64,000 nucleotides of DNA from Ascidia mentula. Taxonomy: Eukaryota; Chordata; Ascidiacea; Phlebobranchia; Ascidiidae. Numbering within the stretch: position 1 is the stretch's first letter; the number at the start of each line of letters is the position of its first letter. The position numbers were made by a program, and so were the translations under genes. Below, one piece after another: positions 12,920-24,241 of this stretch. The notes beneath the pieces were generated by a model that saw only the letters and a list, made by a program, of their open reading frames with translations, was not told where the DNA came from and ran no database searches. The DNA lies in NCBI GenBank assembly GCA_947561715.1, contig OX387202.1, positions 6,523,001 through 6,587,000 of the forward strand. Reading direction: 5' to 3'.

Positions 12920-12978
12920 CGTCACCAACACGACGACGTCACCAACATGACGACCGCCACCAACACAACGACGTCACC
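12920..12978. repeat. GTCACCAACACGACGAC minisatellite
   Basis: About 3.4 imperfect copies of a 17-18 bp unit (GTCACCAACACGACGAC, GTCACCAACATGACGACC, GCCACCAACACAACGAC) just downstream of the last FERM exon. Confidence 0.85.
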
Positions 12979-14816
12979 GCGTAACATGAAATATTCCGAG
13001 CGCTATTGTACCTGTTGTCAACCCTTTTATCCTTAGACTGCCTATCTTTTACCATTGTTATCTGTCTAATATTATTTATTGTACATTTGCATCAATTTAT
13101 TGCTTCTTCGATTTAGTTGTTTTACAAACACACTTCCTTGTACGTCTGCGGCAAGCCAGTTATGTCACCTTTGCTTATTGTTACGTTCCAATTGCTGCTA
13201 TTGTTTCACTGTCGCTCGGTTTTGAAAAAGAAACAAATCCTGAATTGAAATCGAAAAGAAATTCGTATTTTGAGATCTTTTTGAAAAATTCTGGTTTTTC
13301 ACATGGCCTGAAACTGACGTCATGACCCTTGGTTTTTGGTGGCTGGAAATTCTATTTGTCGAGTAATTTATTTCGGGTTCAGGAATCAATTCTACAAAAC
13401 TTCACTCTCTCCATGCCATCTGCATTTTGCCATGGAATGCACCCGGCAGACGCATCAGACGCGTCTGTGTCCTCCACAAACTGCTGTGTTAAGTTTGGTT
13501 ATTACACAAGAGCGTATGAGGTCTAACCTTGGGAGGTGACAAGAAAATGATTTTTAAAGGAAAGTCAAAGCTAGTGTGCTACTCATGCTGAAGCAAACGT
13601 TCCATACACCACTGTGTTCATCATCAGTGCCAAGTAAGAATGAGTTGCAGCAAGGTGTGCGCAGTGGTAGGCAGATAACTGAACAGACAAAACAACAACA
13701 CAAATGAAACACGTGACAGACGCCAATCGAAGGCCCACGGCCGTGACGTCATCATTTGGGCTGCAATGAGGACCTGGATGTTGACAAGAAACCTTGTTAC
13801 ACAATTTACCCTTACATAAAACCTTTCCCACAAGTCGGTGAAATGGCGCTGCGATATCCGCGCATTTCTGTAAATATTTGCGATAAATTGGCGTGAACGC
13901 ATTTTCGGGGTTTATCAGAGAAAGCCAAACTGAACTGAATCAAATTTACTGACATCCTCGAATCAGAAATCAACTGTCAAATCTAATGGATCAATGTTTA
14001 TATTTACAAGGATTATCAACATAAAGCATGGAAACGGTTTTATACGATATTACAACAACGACATGATACACAAGAAATGATAAAACGGAATGTGTTGTCA
14101 ATATGTAATTGAAACGTTGACATAATTCCATGGAAGAAGTGGCATCCGAAGCACAGACAATGTAATAAGAAGTATTGTCGAGGTCGCATTTGCAATTATT
14201 ATGTTGTGTTTTTTTGGCATCAACCGTTTTTTTATTAACGTCGGATAATAATCATGCTGTAAACCAAGTTTAACTCATTTACGGCGAACGTGCTATTCGT
14301 TCGTCGAAACTTCCAGCATTTCAAACGAGTCACGGGATAATCCGAACTCAAATAATCCGGTATGCATTTTCTATATGGGCCACATATATTTATATAGAAG
14401 GATATAGAACATATAGGACAGAGACTTTTAGTACACGTGGTTTGTAACGTGTTATTGTTAATCCTCGTGCGCTTGTTTATTATTTATTAAACTGATCGAT
14501 TAACTGTAGGTTTGATAGCAATCTTTTTATCAGGAGTCAGATATACGGCAGTGTTGGTGTAGACGTTTTTAGTAACGCCCTACTGATAATAAAAAACATG
14601 CAGAAAGGTGACGTTCGTTATAACACAAAAATTGTAAGGATTTGTGGAATAAATTTGCTTCGTTATAATTGCTTTCCTGATATTTACGATTTAAAGCCTT
14701 TATCAAAACAGGTGAAAATATTTACAATGTCGGTCAATAATTGTAAATCAACACAACGTTTCCATGGTAACTAACGACACCATGTTAATTTTCGTCACTT
14801 TAAACCTCCCCAGCAT
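12979..14816. other. Intergenic region, nothing recognised
   Basis: Lies between two convergent genes (FERM on plus, ficolin-like on minus). Only short unconvincing frames and no recognisable repeat. Confidence 0.5.
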
Positions 14817-17800
14817 TTATTCGCATTTCACTTTCATCTCAGAACTCATTATTCCGCCCTTTGATCTCTTCCAATAGTACCAACGCATAGTGTGGAAATC
14901 AGTAGAAGTTCTCGACCACAGACCATTGAGAACGGCAACTGAACAATCACGATGCCACCAAGCTCCACCATGAGTCACAGCACAATTACTCATTAAAGAC
15001 CTGCAATTATAATTAGGTCGGTTATCAACAACTCTGTGTTCCAACTTATTTAAAACTTGTGTTTAACTAAAACTTTAACGAAATCCCCTGTTTCAGATCA
15101 ATTGATTTTTACAATTATTGATTTAGGGTAGGCGGTTAACTTTTGTCAACGAAAATCAACTATTTAAGGAAATGCATTTCATCTTTTTCAAACAGCTTGA
15201 TTTACTTTTTTTTGAAACAGAAATATAATCAGACACGTTGTATCATTATTACTCACTTATCATGGTCCCTGTTGCGAGTTGTAAATCCCATCCCGTTTAG
15301 ACTGTGCGACCCAGTCATGGCATCTGATATATTCCCCGAATATCCAGATATAGTAATTGTGTAAGAACTTCCTTCATCGCCAATGCTGAAAGAACTGAAA
15401 ACAACAATGTCATAATGTTTAATTTAATACAATGTAATTTAAATAACAACGGATAATTTGTTGTTTTAAATTAATCCGCTTACATTGGTTTGTTGCTCAT
15501 AAAAATGTGTGTTAAAAATTAAACCCTTTATGACGTAATAAACGACAAATGTCTTACATTGTGTCGTGTTCTGTGGGATAATTATTTGTCAACTAAGCAA
15601 TAAACACAGAGTGGGATTAGAAGTTTTAAGAAGAAAACCCAGATATTTTCAACTTTAAGTTCACAAACGACTTAAGGTCAATTTTTAAGCAACCTGGAAC
15701 CTGTTTCATTTAAATAAGATGTCAATCAATCTTACAGGAGAAGCAAATGTTAGATGAGTTTTGCCGAGACTATTCTGTAACCCGCATTTAACTATGTTGT
15801 TTGTGACAGAGTTTCTTAATATATCTAGTCCCACGTCACTGGCAGGGATCGTGTGCCTCGGTTAAACGTTCATTTAAGGCGATTACAAAGATGCTTTATT
15901 GTAGCTGAAAAACAAAGCGGAAAAGTCTAACTTTCAAGTCAAGATGCAACGTTTTGGCAAAGGTCAGTACTTGGCACTCAAGATTTTACCACAAGGAGTT
16001 GGGCAACAACGACCGCATAAACTCATCTGGGCAACAGACTTTCCAGCAACACTGCGACTATCGCCTAAGGCAGTGGTTCTTAACCGTTTTTTATCTCATT
16101 TCCCACTTCCAGTGTAAACAGCAATCCGCGACCAAGAGATCGCGCAAACTTCAACAACTGTGATGTGGGGTCGTTACGAGTTGATTACCATCCCTATATG
16201 TGTGCGGTATCTAAACTTTTTGTTTCACAATTATTCCGAAACGAGTAAATGCATTGAAACACAGCAAGAATATTCTGTGTTGCTTCAAAGTTAAATCCCG
16301 AATTTTGGGAAACTGATGTAATAAGGGGGGTATTCCCCTAATGTCTTTAAAAATTTTGTTGGTCGACCTGGCAGCATCGGGTAAATTATCGTTGGAACAA
16401 TGGCATTAAAATGAAAACGTTAAATATGTCATAGTCTTCTTACCTATACTCGGCAAAACCTTGACCTCCAGAAAAATCCTGAAGATCAACACGAAGGCGA
16501 CATCTAGTGGACGCACTGGTGATTTGATGCAGTTTCTCCAAACCTGATAAAATTTGTTGATTGTAATAATATTGCTGAAAACACTGGAATTTAAATTGGA
16601 TTAACTGATATTGACTCTAGGATTGTTAGCGTGCTTGAAACGATTTGCTTTGTAGGCCTGGATATTAACTGGGTGTGCAATATTTGTCACAAACCATTCA
16701 GTAATTGCATTTAACCTAAAACAAATCATTATTCAAAGTTTTGCCACATTTGCACTTAGTATAGGATTGCTTTATTTGAATACAAACCCATCCAAAATTC
16801 TGCTGATAGATCCCCAAATCCGTTCTTGTAATCCACCCAATCTCTATCGAAACTCACAGATCCATCATAACGACGCTGGAACACCTAATCATAACTTAAT
16901 ATCAGCCACAAACACTCAAAACGTGACAATGGTAACGACTGCATGCAACTCCATGTTCGTTTACGTGTGTTGCAATGAGGCCTCATGCTGTTTTGACTAT
17001 AGAGACCAATACATGATCTGCTGACTCATACCAAGCTTGCCAATGCAGTGTCCAATCAACACGCTCTACGTCACGTAAAAGAGCGCAAGCATTCGCGAAG
17101 TTATAATTTTTTTTTGGGGGGGTAAAGGTTGCCATGCATTAAACAACAAAGTTAAGATAATTAAACGTCGGTAATATCATTCTGTGTTGTCGGTGCAGTG
17201 CTTGCTATTTGGTACAATATTAATACAAATACCTGCCAGCCATCTTCACAGTAAACCTCTTCTCCAGATCTGAGACGTTGGCGACCTTGAAGTGGGGAGG
17301 TTTTGCAAGATACGGGGTGTAATTGATCAAATTCGTTAAGATTTTCCAGCCCTACAGAAATACTGTGATGAATTCTGGTTGATTTCAAACAACGGACGCA
17401 TGAAGTGGGTCGAGGTTTTAATATAAGAAGGAGGTTGCTGTTATCTGTTTCACCTTGATTTGCCGACACATTTCAGCAAATTTACAAGTGAAATGTTTAA
17501 TGTAGGAATATGCCCATTGTGCAGTTTTCTGCTGAAACTTCTGGTAGACGATTTATTTCTTAAGTACGGTGATTCAATGTTTAGTTTGTCCCAATGTATT
17601 CTGTGGCACGTGAATGTTTTACTTTTTGCATCGCGATTCAATCCCATGTAAGGGTTAAGAATTTTGAAAAACGTTTGTATCTTAGTTGGTAGACTAGCAG
17701 GCACACAGATTTCCACTTTGTGGTACCTGTCAGTCAATCGTCGATATGTTGCTATTGGATCCCAAACAGTTGTTTGGCCATAGTGCGCTCCACGTGGTTC

Positions 17801-20173
17801 GTCTGTGTTAATTTGTACCTACTTTGGTACTCAACATATCGACGATTGACCGAAGAGTATCACTAAGTGGAAATCTGTGTGCCTGCTAGTCTACCAGCTA
17901 GCATGCGCCACGGCCACCAGTTGCACTGATGAGACTTTACAGGCCGAAACAGTGTGTACACCTGTCTGCTGCTCTTTTTGACTATTTTGGCCCTTTTGCG
18001 CATATTTATAACTTGTTGTTGCACACAATCATACTTTAATGCTCATTAGCTTGACACATATATGAGATATCAATTTTAATGAAAATGAAACTCAACTGTT
18101 TGAAGTGTTACTCAGTTGACCTTGCAGTTGATCCACTCTGTTCGACAACTCTGTGAATATATTATTCGATGTGTTAGTGGATATTGAATGTTAAGTGCAT
18201 GAACTTAACTGTTAGATGTGCGGTTCTTCTCACGCTGCAGTTGATCCACTCTGTTCGACAACTCTGTGAATATAATATTCGATGTGTGAGTGGATATTGA
18301 ATGTTAAGTGCACGAACTTAACTGTTAGATGTGCGCTTCTGCTCACTCTGCAGTTGATCCACTCTGTTCGACAACTCTGTGAATATAATATTCGATGTGT
18401 GAGTGGATATTGAATGTTAAGTGCATGAACTTAACTGTTAGATGTGCGCTTCTGCTCACTCTGCAGTTGATCCACTCTGTTCGACAACTCTGTGAATACA
18501 ATATTCGATGTGTGAGTGGATATTGAATGTTAAGTGCATGAACTTAACTGTTGGATGTGCGGTTCTGCTCACTCTGCAGTTGATCCACTCTGTTCGACAA
18601 CTCTGTGAATATAATATTCGATGTGTGAGTGGATATTGAATGTTAAGTGCATGAACTTAACTGTTAGATTTGCATGCTTGGCAGCCCAGGCATTGCAGCC
18701 TAGCTGGATCAGCCACTTTTTCCTGACAAGTCGGAGCAAGATTTGAAAAATCAAGCTCCCGGCGAGGTTTGACCCTGGGCTAACCAGGCCCAACGCTCTA
18801 CCAAACTGAGCTACAGGAGCTCACTGGTTTCACGGGGTATATTGCGGCCAAGGTACACTGGTGCGCAAGCGCACAACTTGCCAGGCAACCTTCACATATA
18901 CGTAGGAGATCTCTACCACCGTATCAGATAACGCAGTAATATTTCATGCAATGGCATGATTGGCAGGATCGCCCCACTGCGCAGGTCCTTGCTTGGCGAT
19001 CACACCTATCGTATCGCGATCATTAGATTTGTATGCTTGGCAGTCCAAGCATTGCAGCTTAGCTTGAACAGCCACTCTATCTTAACTGTTAGATGTGCGG
19101 TTCTGCTCACGCTGCAGTTGATCAACTTTGTTCGCCAAGGCTGTCAATAAAACTTACGTTAAACAAGTTGACATGTTTTTCGTCAGTCAAAGAGTTTGGG
19201 ACTAAAAAGGTAAAAAAATTCTCTGAGTCAAAAAATCTTATTAAAAATAGCTTTAGCTTGACCTCTGACAAGTGATTGAAATCTTGACTGTGGTTGATGC
19301 AATACTTACTTTGCACAAAACAAATCTTTAATATACATCCTTGTCACTTGTATCGTACTGCCAGGAGGATTGCAAGAGTAAGAGAGATAACTAATTTTGT
19401 ACTTCATAAAACAATATATTTCATAAAAACAAACTATTTTTAAAAAGAATCTGCTTTTCTATGGGTGGTACGTCATGAGTGATCTGCAGTAACCCCGACG
19501 GACTGTTCCGTTACGGAGTGGGTTTGAGTCTCTACCAATAATTGTCACGTGATTGGTGAGCACGCATATATCTACACCCCTAGAGGCAGAAGGGTGTCAT
19601 GACGTGAATGACGGGCAAAGGTTTTAGCATTTGTTAGCTTGACACGTATATGAGATATCAACTTAAATGAAAATGAAACTCAACTGTTGGAAGTGTTACT
19701 CAGTTGACCTTGCAGCTGATCCACTTTGTTCGACAACTCTGTAAATAAAGTATTTAGTAAAAATTACTTTAATATGATTTGATGACAGTTGACTGTGTAG
19801 AGGATTTGTTGTACTGCTGTGTTTGTATCAAATATTTATCTATATTGCTTGGTCTGTTAAAGTTTCCCTATCCAATTATAAATTTTGTCGAAAAGTGTTT
19901 AGAGAAGAATCTTATACCTGTTACAAGTCTCATCAACTCTTCTTTGCCAGCCACAGGTCCTTGGTCTCCCTTTTCACCTCGGTGACCTCGAGGTCCACGT
20001 GGTCCCATCTCTCCTGGTCTTCCAGTCTCTCCTCTGGCACCTTTTAAGCCGGAATGTTCTATCTCTGATCCTTGTTCTTGTCCGTCACAAACAACTCTGC
20101 ATACTTGTTGTTGTTGGTGAGTTATAGCAAGATGGCCGATCAACAAAACTCCAAACAAGATCAATTTCAACAT
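14817..20173 (-). CDS. Ficolin-like secreted lectin with exon-cassette stalk
   Basis: Thirteen phase-consistent exons: 20173-19918, 19738-19709, 19140-19111, 18602-18573, 18489-18460, 18376-18347, 18263-18234, 18150-18121, 17351-17233, 16884-16788, 16543-16444, 15394-15257, 15000-14817; 367 aa if all are used. Signal peptide [16 protein letters not shown], then cysteines, about eleven Gly-X-Y triplets (from [19 protein letters not shown]), then seven 10-residue stalk repeats of type (E/A/Q/K)LSNRVDQLQ, then a classical fibrinogen C-terminal domain: [66 protein letters not shown]. Same architecture as ficolins, oligomeric complement-linked lectins. The usual DxDND calcium segment reads NRDHDK. 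A SINE and a hammerhead repeat sit in introns. The start opens the signal peptide. Confidence 0.88.
17688..17985 (+). mobile_element. Inverted pair of retrozyme-like repeat units
   Basis: Two inverted arms of about 65 bp (about 17688-17750 and 17836-17900) match the GTGGAAGTCTTTG-type part of the hammerhead repeats at 32.7 and 53.3 kb, and the right arm continues into a hammerhead motif. It lies in a ficolin-gene intron, antisense to the gene. Confidence 0.55.
17919..17973 (+). ncRNA. Type I hammerhead ribozyme motif (degenerate stem II)
   Basis: Order seen: stem I 5' strand AGTTGCA, core CTGATGA, weak stem II region (17933-17945), GAAA, stem III CAG...CTG, cleavage triplet GTC, stem I 3' strand TGCTGCT. 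Stem I pairs with one mismatch; stem II is poor. Conserved core and GTC are intact, so cleavage is possible but unproven. Confidence 0.6.
18121..18685 (-). repeat. 113-bp tandem repeat, five units, each with one 30-nt stalk exon
   Basis: Exon positions 18121, 18234, 18347, 18460 and 18573 are exactly 113 bases apart. On the minus strand each unit has TTCACAG, a 30-nt exon, then a GT donor (GTGAGC, GTGAGA or GTCAAC). All exons have symmetric phase, so any number can be joined in frame. The leftmost unit carries the GTCAAC flank also seen at the single cassette at 19.7 kb. Confidence 0.9.
18672..18985 (-). mobile_element. tRNA-derived SINE, copy 2
   Basis: Minus-strand copy of the SINE at 12 kb. 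The tRNA-like part is at about 18750-18820, with a small deletion before the B-box. It lies between ficolin exons at 18602 and 19111. A short second piece of its tail is repeated at about 19030-19080. Confidence 0.75.
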
Positions 20174-20229
20174 TGTCAAACAACCTCGACTTTGAATATC
20201 TGTAAATAATTGCCCAGTCATCACATGGA

Positions 20230-22927
20230 AATTAACAAAGTAAACGCCAACGTTAAATTTGCCACAAAATTACAACTACATTGAAAATATAGAAGATTCA
20301 CTTATACCTGCTGGCGAATATCAATACACATTTATGCTGCGTAGTTGAAACAAGTATAACAATAATCCAAATGATAAATGTCGAGTTCAAAGAAAAGTTG
20401 CGCATAATCCAACCTAAAACTGTTGACCAATGTTACGTTAATCAATACAACACTTTAATTGCAGCCAGCAATTAAGCAAGGAAGTGCTCAGTGCTTGCGT
20501 TTGTTGTTTGTTAATTGTTTATTACGCATAACTACATTGTCATGACAGACTAATTTGTCAATTGTTGCGATACAAAAGTCACTTTCCCTTGATTTATCAC
20601 GTTTCAATGATCGCAATGCGCAGACCTAGACCCGCGCCTATCACGCATTCATCGCGTGGACCGCTTGGTCTCGACGTAAACTAATGTCCAAACGCATTTA
20701 AAAAACAATTTTGACGTATTTCCATGTAAATTAGCACTTGTGCGCTAGATATATTTTGATGTAGTTACAAATTTCAGCGAACACAGTGAATACTAATATT
20801 AAAATGTAATATTAGCATTGTTTATATTCGTGACCGGTTTCCAACGTACAATAGGATTACACAATACTAATTACAAACGACCGCCCTGACTCTAAATAAA
20901 TAACCTCGACTCTAAACTGTTGTAACGTGTTGGTCCGCCCTGACATGCCTCGCGGGCGCCTTTGACCAGTGCCACTATATAATGAATTGCATTTGCTTGT
21001 GTTGTTGGTGGGGGACGTGAAGGTGAATCCACCCATTCTGTGGTGATTCCGCACGATTCCATTTCTTGTGGTTTCATTTGGACTGCTGCCGTACGTTTCA
21101 GCCATCTCAATAAAAGATTGTCATACATGATTGGTGTTAGATATACGAATTATATAGAATTACACGCGTTAAACGCAACATTGGTTCCACTTCGACGTGA
21201 TCTGGTTATTTCAACAACTGGAGGTACAAAAACCGTAAGTACGAAATCGTTCCTTATCTTTTGAATAAAAATATTTTACAAGAGGACGAATAACTCGCGT
21301 AAGCCCATTATTTTCGGATGTTCACTATCTCTATGGCGTGACGTGCTTTTGCCACATTATTCTAAAATTGGCCTTGATGATAATGGACATGTTACATTTT
21401 TTTGCCCTCCTTTTTTGCATATATACTGATTGATGACTTTTTACTTATACGAGATATTTAAAAAAATGTAAGTAGAGTACGTCACGAATCAAGCAAAATG
21501 ACGATTGTTATTATCGAAACGGTTCCGCGGAATCATGGTTTGTGTAGGGAGTCATGAAACCCATTTTTTGTTGTGATGGAGTTAAAGCGGTTAACGTGAT
21601 GTTGCTCGACCAGTTCCCTAGCAAGTATTTTTTCCGTAACTTTTTTGCAGAACAATGACCCGGATGTAATTAAGCTCTCTTTTTTTGTTCTCCCTTTCTG
21701 GTGATGAGATTTGCTGCAAATATATATAAACGTCGTGTACATCAAGACATGTGTACGCTGCCAAGATAATGTGACAACGAATGGACGGACATAAAAGCAA
21801 TGTTGGTCATATAATAACACTTTAAAGAGCTTAATTATTGCGTGAAAAACATCCGCATTACATTGTGTCATATTTATTTGCAGTGGTGAAGCGAGGAATC
21901 TCTCGCAGAAGCTCGTGTGCTTTAAAAGATAAAAATCGGTGATACAACTTGTTGTTTAATTCATAGTTATGTGACGGAAACTATGTGGATCCGTCGGTTT
22001 TAGAAGAACGTCACAAAAATCTACGAATCCGATACACAATGTTTTAAAACGCTCACAGGAAGCGAAGCATATTTGGGCTTATAGAAGGGATAGGAAAAGA
22101 AATCAATTATGAAAAGAAATCATGTAAAGAGTCTGTTGAGAAGAAAAATGCTGATCACGACCAATTAGTTCTAGTCAATAACTGTGACGCAACAATCAAA
22201 GGAAGTTGTTTTCAAATTTTTCTCGACTCGAAACTGACAGTCTGGCCACCCAAAATAGGCCGCGACTCATTATATGCGGACTCCAGACCTAGTGTGTAAA
22301 TGAGCTTTTCTTATTGCACAAAACCCGCTTAAAATGATTTTTTTTCAAACAGGTAGTTTTGGATGCAATGTATATATTTCCAGTCAATTTGTTTATTGCA
22401 TTATGTAAATAAAGTATATTGTGTTTGCAACGAATTCATTATTACAAAAACTAAGTTTTGGCTTAATGGTTATATTGTATATCACTGGCGCCAAGCAGGC
22501 CGTTGTGTTGTGTGTAATTTCCAGTATATCGCGTCTGCTAGCGTTGACCCAAGGCTGATCATGTCAGCGCAAGTTTATTTTGCTTTCGATGTATGTTTTT
22601 TGAATCGTTGTTTCATCCCTGCATCGCGCGATGATATCCTCTCTGAATGTCGTTAGCTTTTGCAAGTGCTGTGCCTGGCTTTCTATTTGTTGCGTTGCCA
22701 CGTAAACTGTTACTGTGGAAAGGATTGAAGTTAACGTTGCCTGCCTCATGTTGGCACTTGTTAAGAATAAAAGTGTATATATTATTTTGAAGATTGATGT
22801 ATCTCAAAACCAGGAAGAAGGATCAGTTTCAACCCAAAGGCTTAATTTTGCCTTTCAGGGTCGAGGACAGACAGAAACAAAGCTTGTTAAACCGACCTAT
22901 TTTGCAAAGCAAATCCAAAGTTGACTT
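20230..22927. other. Intergenic region, nothing recognised
   Basis: Upstream of the ficolin-like gene. Short frames exist on both strands (for example near 20.9-21.2 kb) but show no family motif or coherent splice structure. Confidence 0.45.
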
Positions 22928-23272
22928 TTAGGATCACAGGCTTCGCAACCAAGGCATTGCAGCCAAGCTGGATCAGCCACTATTCCTGACAAGTTGTTGG
23001 AGCGAGATCTGAAAAATCAAGCTCCCGGTGAGGTTTGAACTCACGACCCTGGGCTAACCAGGCCCAAAGCTCTGCCAACTGAGCAACAGGAGCTCAGTGG
23101 TTTCACGGGGTATGTTGTGGCCAAGGTACACTGGTGCGCAAGCGTATAACTTGTCAGGCGACCATTACACACGTAGAGGATCTCCACCACCGTAATCAGA
23201 CAACGCAGAAGTAATGCCAAGGCAGGATCGCCCCACTGCGCAGGCCCTTTGTATTTGGCGATCACAGTTTTA
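22928..23272 (-). mobile_element. tRNA-derived SINE, copy 3 (best-preserved ends)
   Basis: Same family as at 12.0 and 18.7 kb. The tRNA-like part (about 23010-23093) has a pairing acceptor stem (GCTCCTG with CGGGAGC-type), though the A-box carries changes. Outer sequence runs from a GCGATC..CCTGCGCAGTGGGGCG end to a GGTTGCGAAGCCTGTGA end. Confidence 0.75.
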
Positions 23273-23879
23273 ATAATCTGATCATAATGTTCACAGGTAT
23301 TTCAGTATTATGGGATGGCTGGTTTTATTTATTACCGCTGAGTGGAAAAAAGACAAGACTGTACATTGCTACAGACTGATAGGGTGGTCATTACCAGATA
23401 AATTAATTGAATATTTAATCTAAAAACTACTTCATTTGATGTTACTGTTACTGTAGCGATTAAGTAACCTTCGTGATCATTTACGGTGTAATCTTGTGGA
23501 GGTATAAACATCATAGTATCACGCATGAACACGACCTATTCATGCGATATAATAAAGCGTTGTACGACGACCAAAACCGAAACACCAAGCTTATGTAAAC
23601 AAAGTAGGTTTTCATTTAAAATGGAATCCGTGCAAAGGATGCAGGCACCAGTGTTCTAAATTCATGTAAGCAGAGTTTTATTTATTGAAATTAAATTGAA
23701 TTTTTGATGTTCGGAAGCATGGATGCATCCACTGAAATGTTTTTCAATTCTTCCCTACAAAAGTAAATGAACAATTTTAAGGCTATAAATACAAACCCGA
23801 CGACTGGTTAGTATTAAGAACAAACGGGAAAACTCAGGTGAAAGCAAAATAGATAAATGCTGACATCGAAGCTTTAGGC

Positions 23880-24166
23880 CAGTGGTTCCCAACCTGAGAT
23901 AAGCTGGGGTCCGTGGAATGGTTCCAGGGGGTCCGTAAATGAGCAAAAACAAACATCTTTTGCATGAAGATTTTATCAGTTGTTTTCCGTGCAATTTGTT
24001 TAAAAGTTTGGTTTCAAATCTTTTTCGTCTATCACGTCACCCCCATATGTTTATTTGTACGAATATACAACTTGCTTCGTCACAAGAGCTTCAGGTTAAT
24101 TTTATGTGAGAGACTTCATGATTTTATAAAAAGATTCCTTGTCCATAAAAAGGTTGTAAACTACTG
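23880..24166. mobile_element. Non-autonomous hAT element (MITE)
   Basis: 287 bp with inverted ends CAGTGGTTCCCAACCT and AGGTTGTAAACTACTG, the hAT/Charlie type, flanked by near-identical 8-bp duplications CTTTAGGC and CTGTAGGC. No coding capacity. The hAT superfamily makes 8-bp target duplications. Confidence 0.8.
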
Positions 24167-24241
24167 CTGTAGGCTATGTCATTGTCAGCTTTTACATAAC
24201 ACTCATAAATGAATATAAAGGATGGATTTAGTAGGACTTAC

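Noticed and set aside
16071-16340. hAT terminus CAGTGGTTCTTAACCG
   Set aside because: Only one end is visible, with no matching inverted end or 8-bp duplication nearby.
20857-21264. Overlapping frames of 74-82 codons on both strands
   Set aside because: No family motif, no paralogue in the window and no convincing splice structure.
21533-21871. Possible reverse transcriptase fragment (EKILARELVEQHHVN)
   Set aside because: Too short and without a catalytic motif to support a call.
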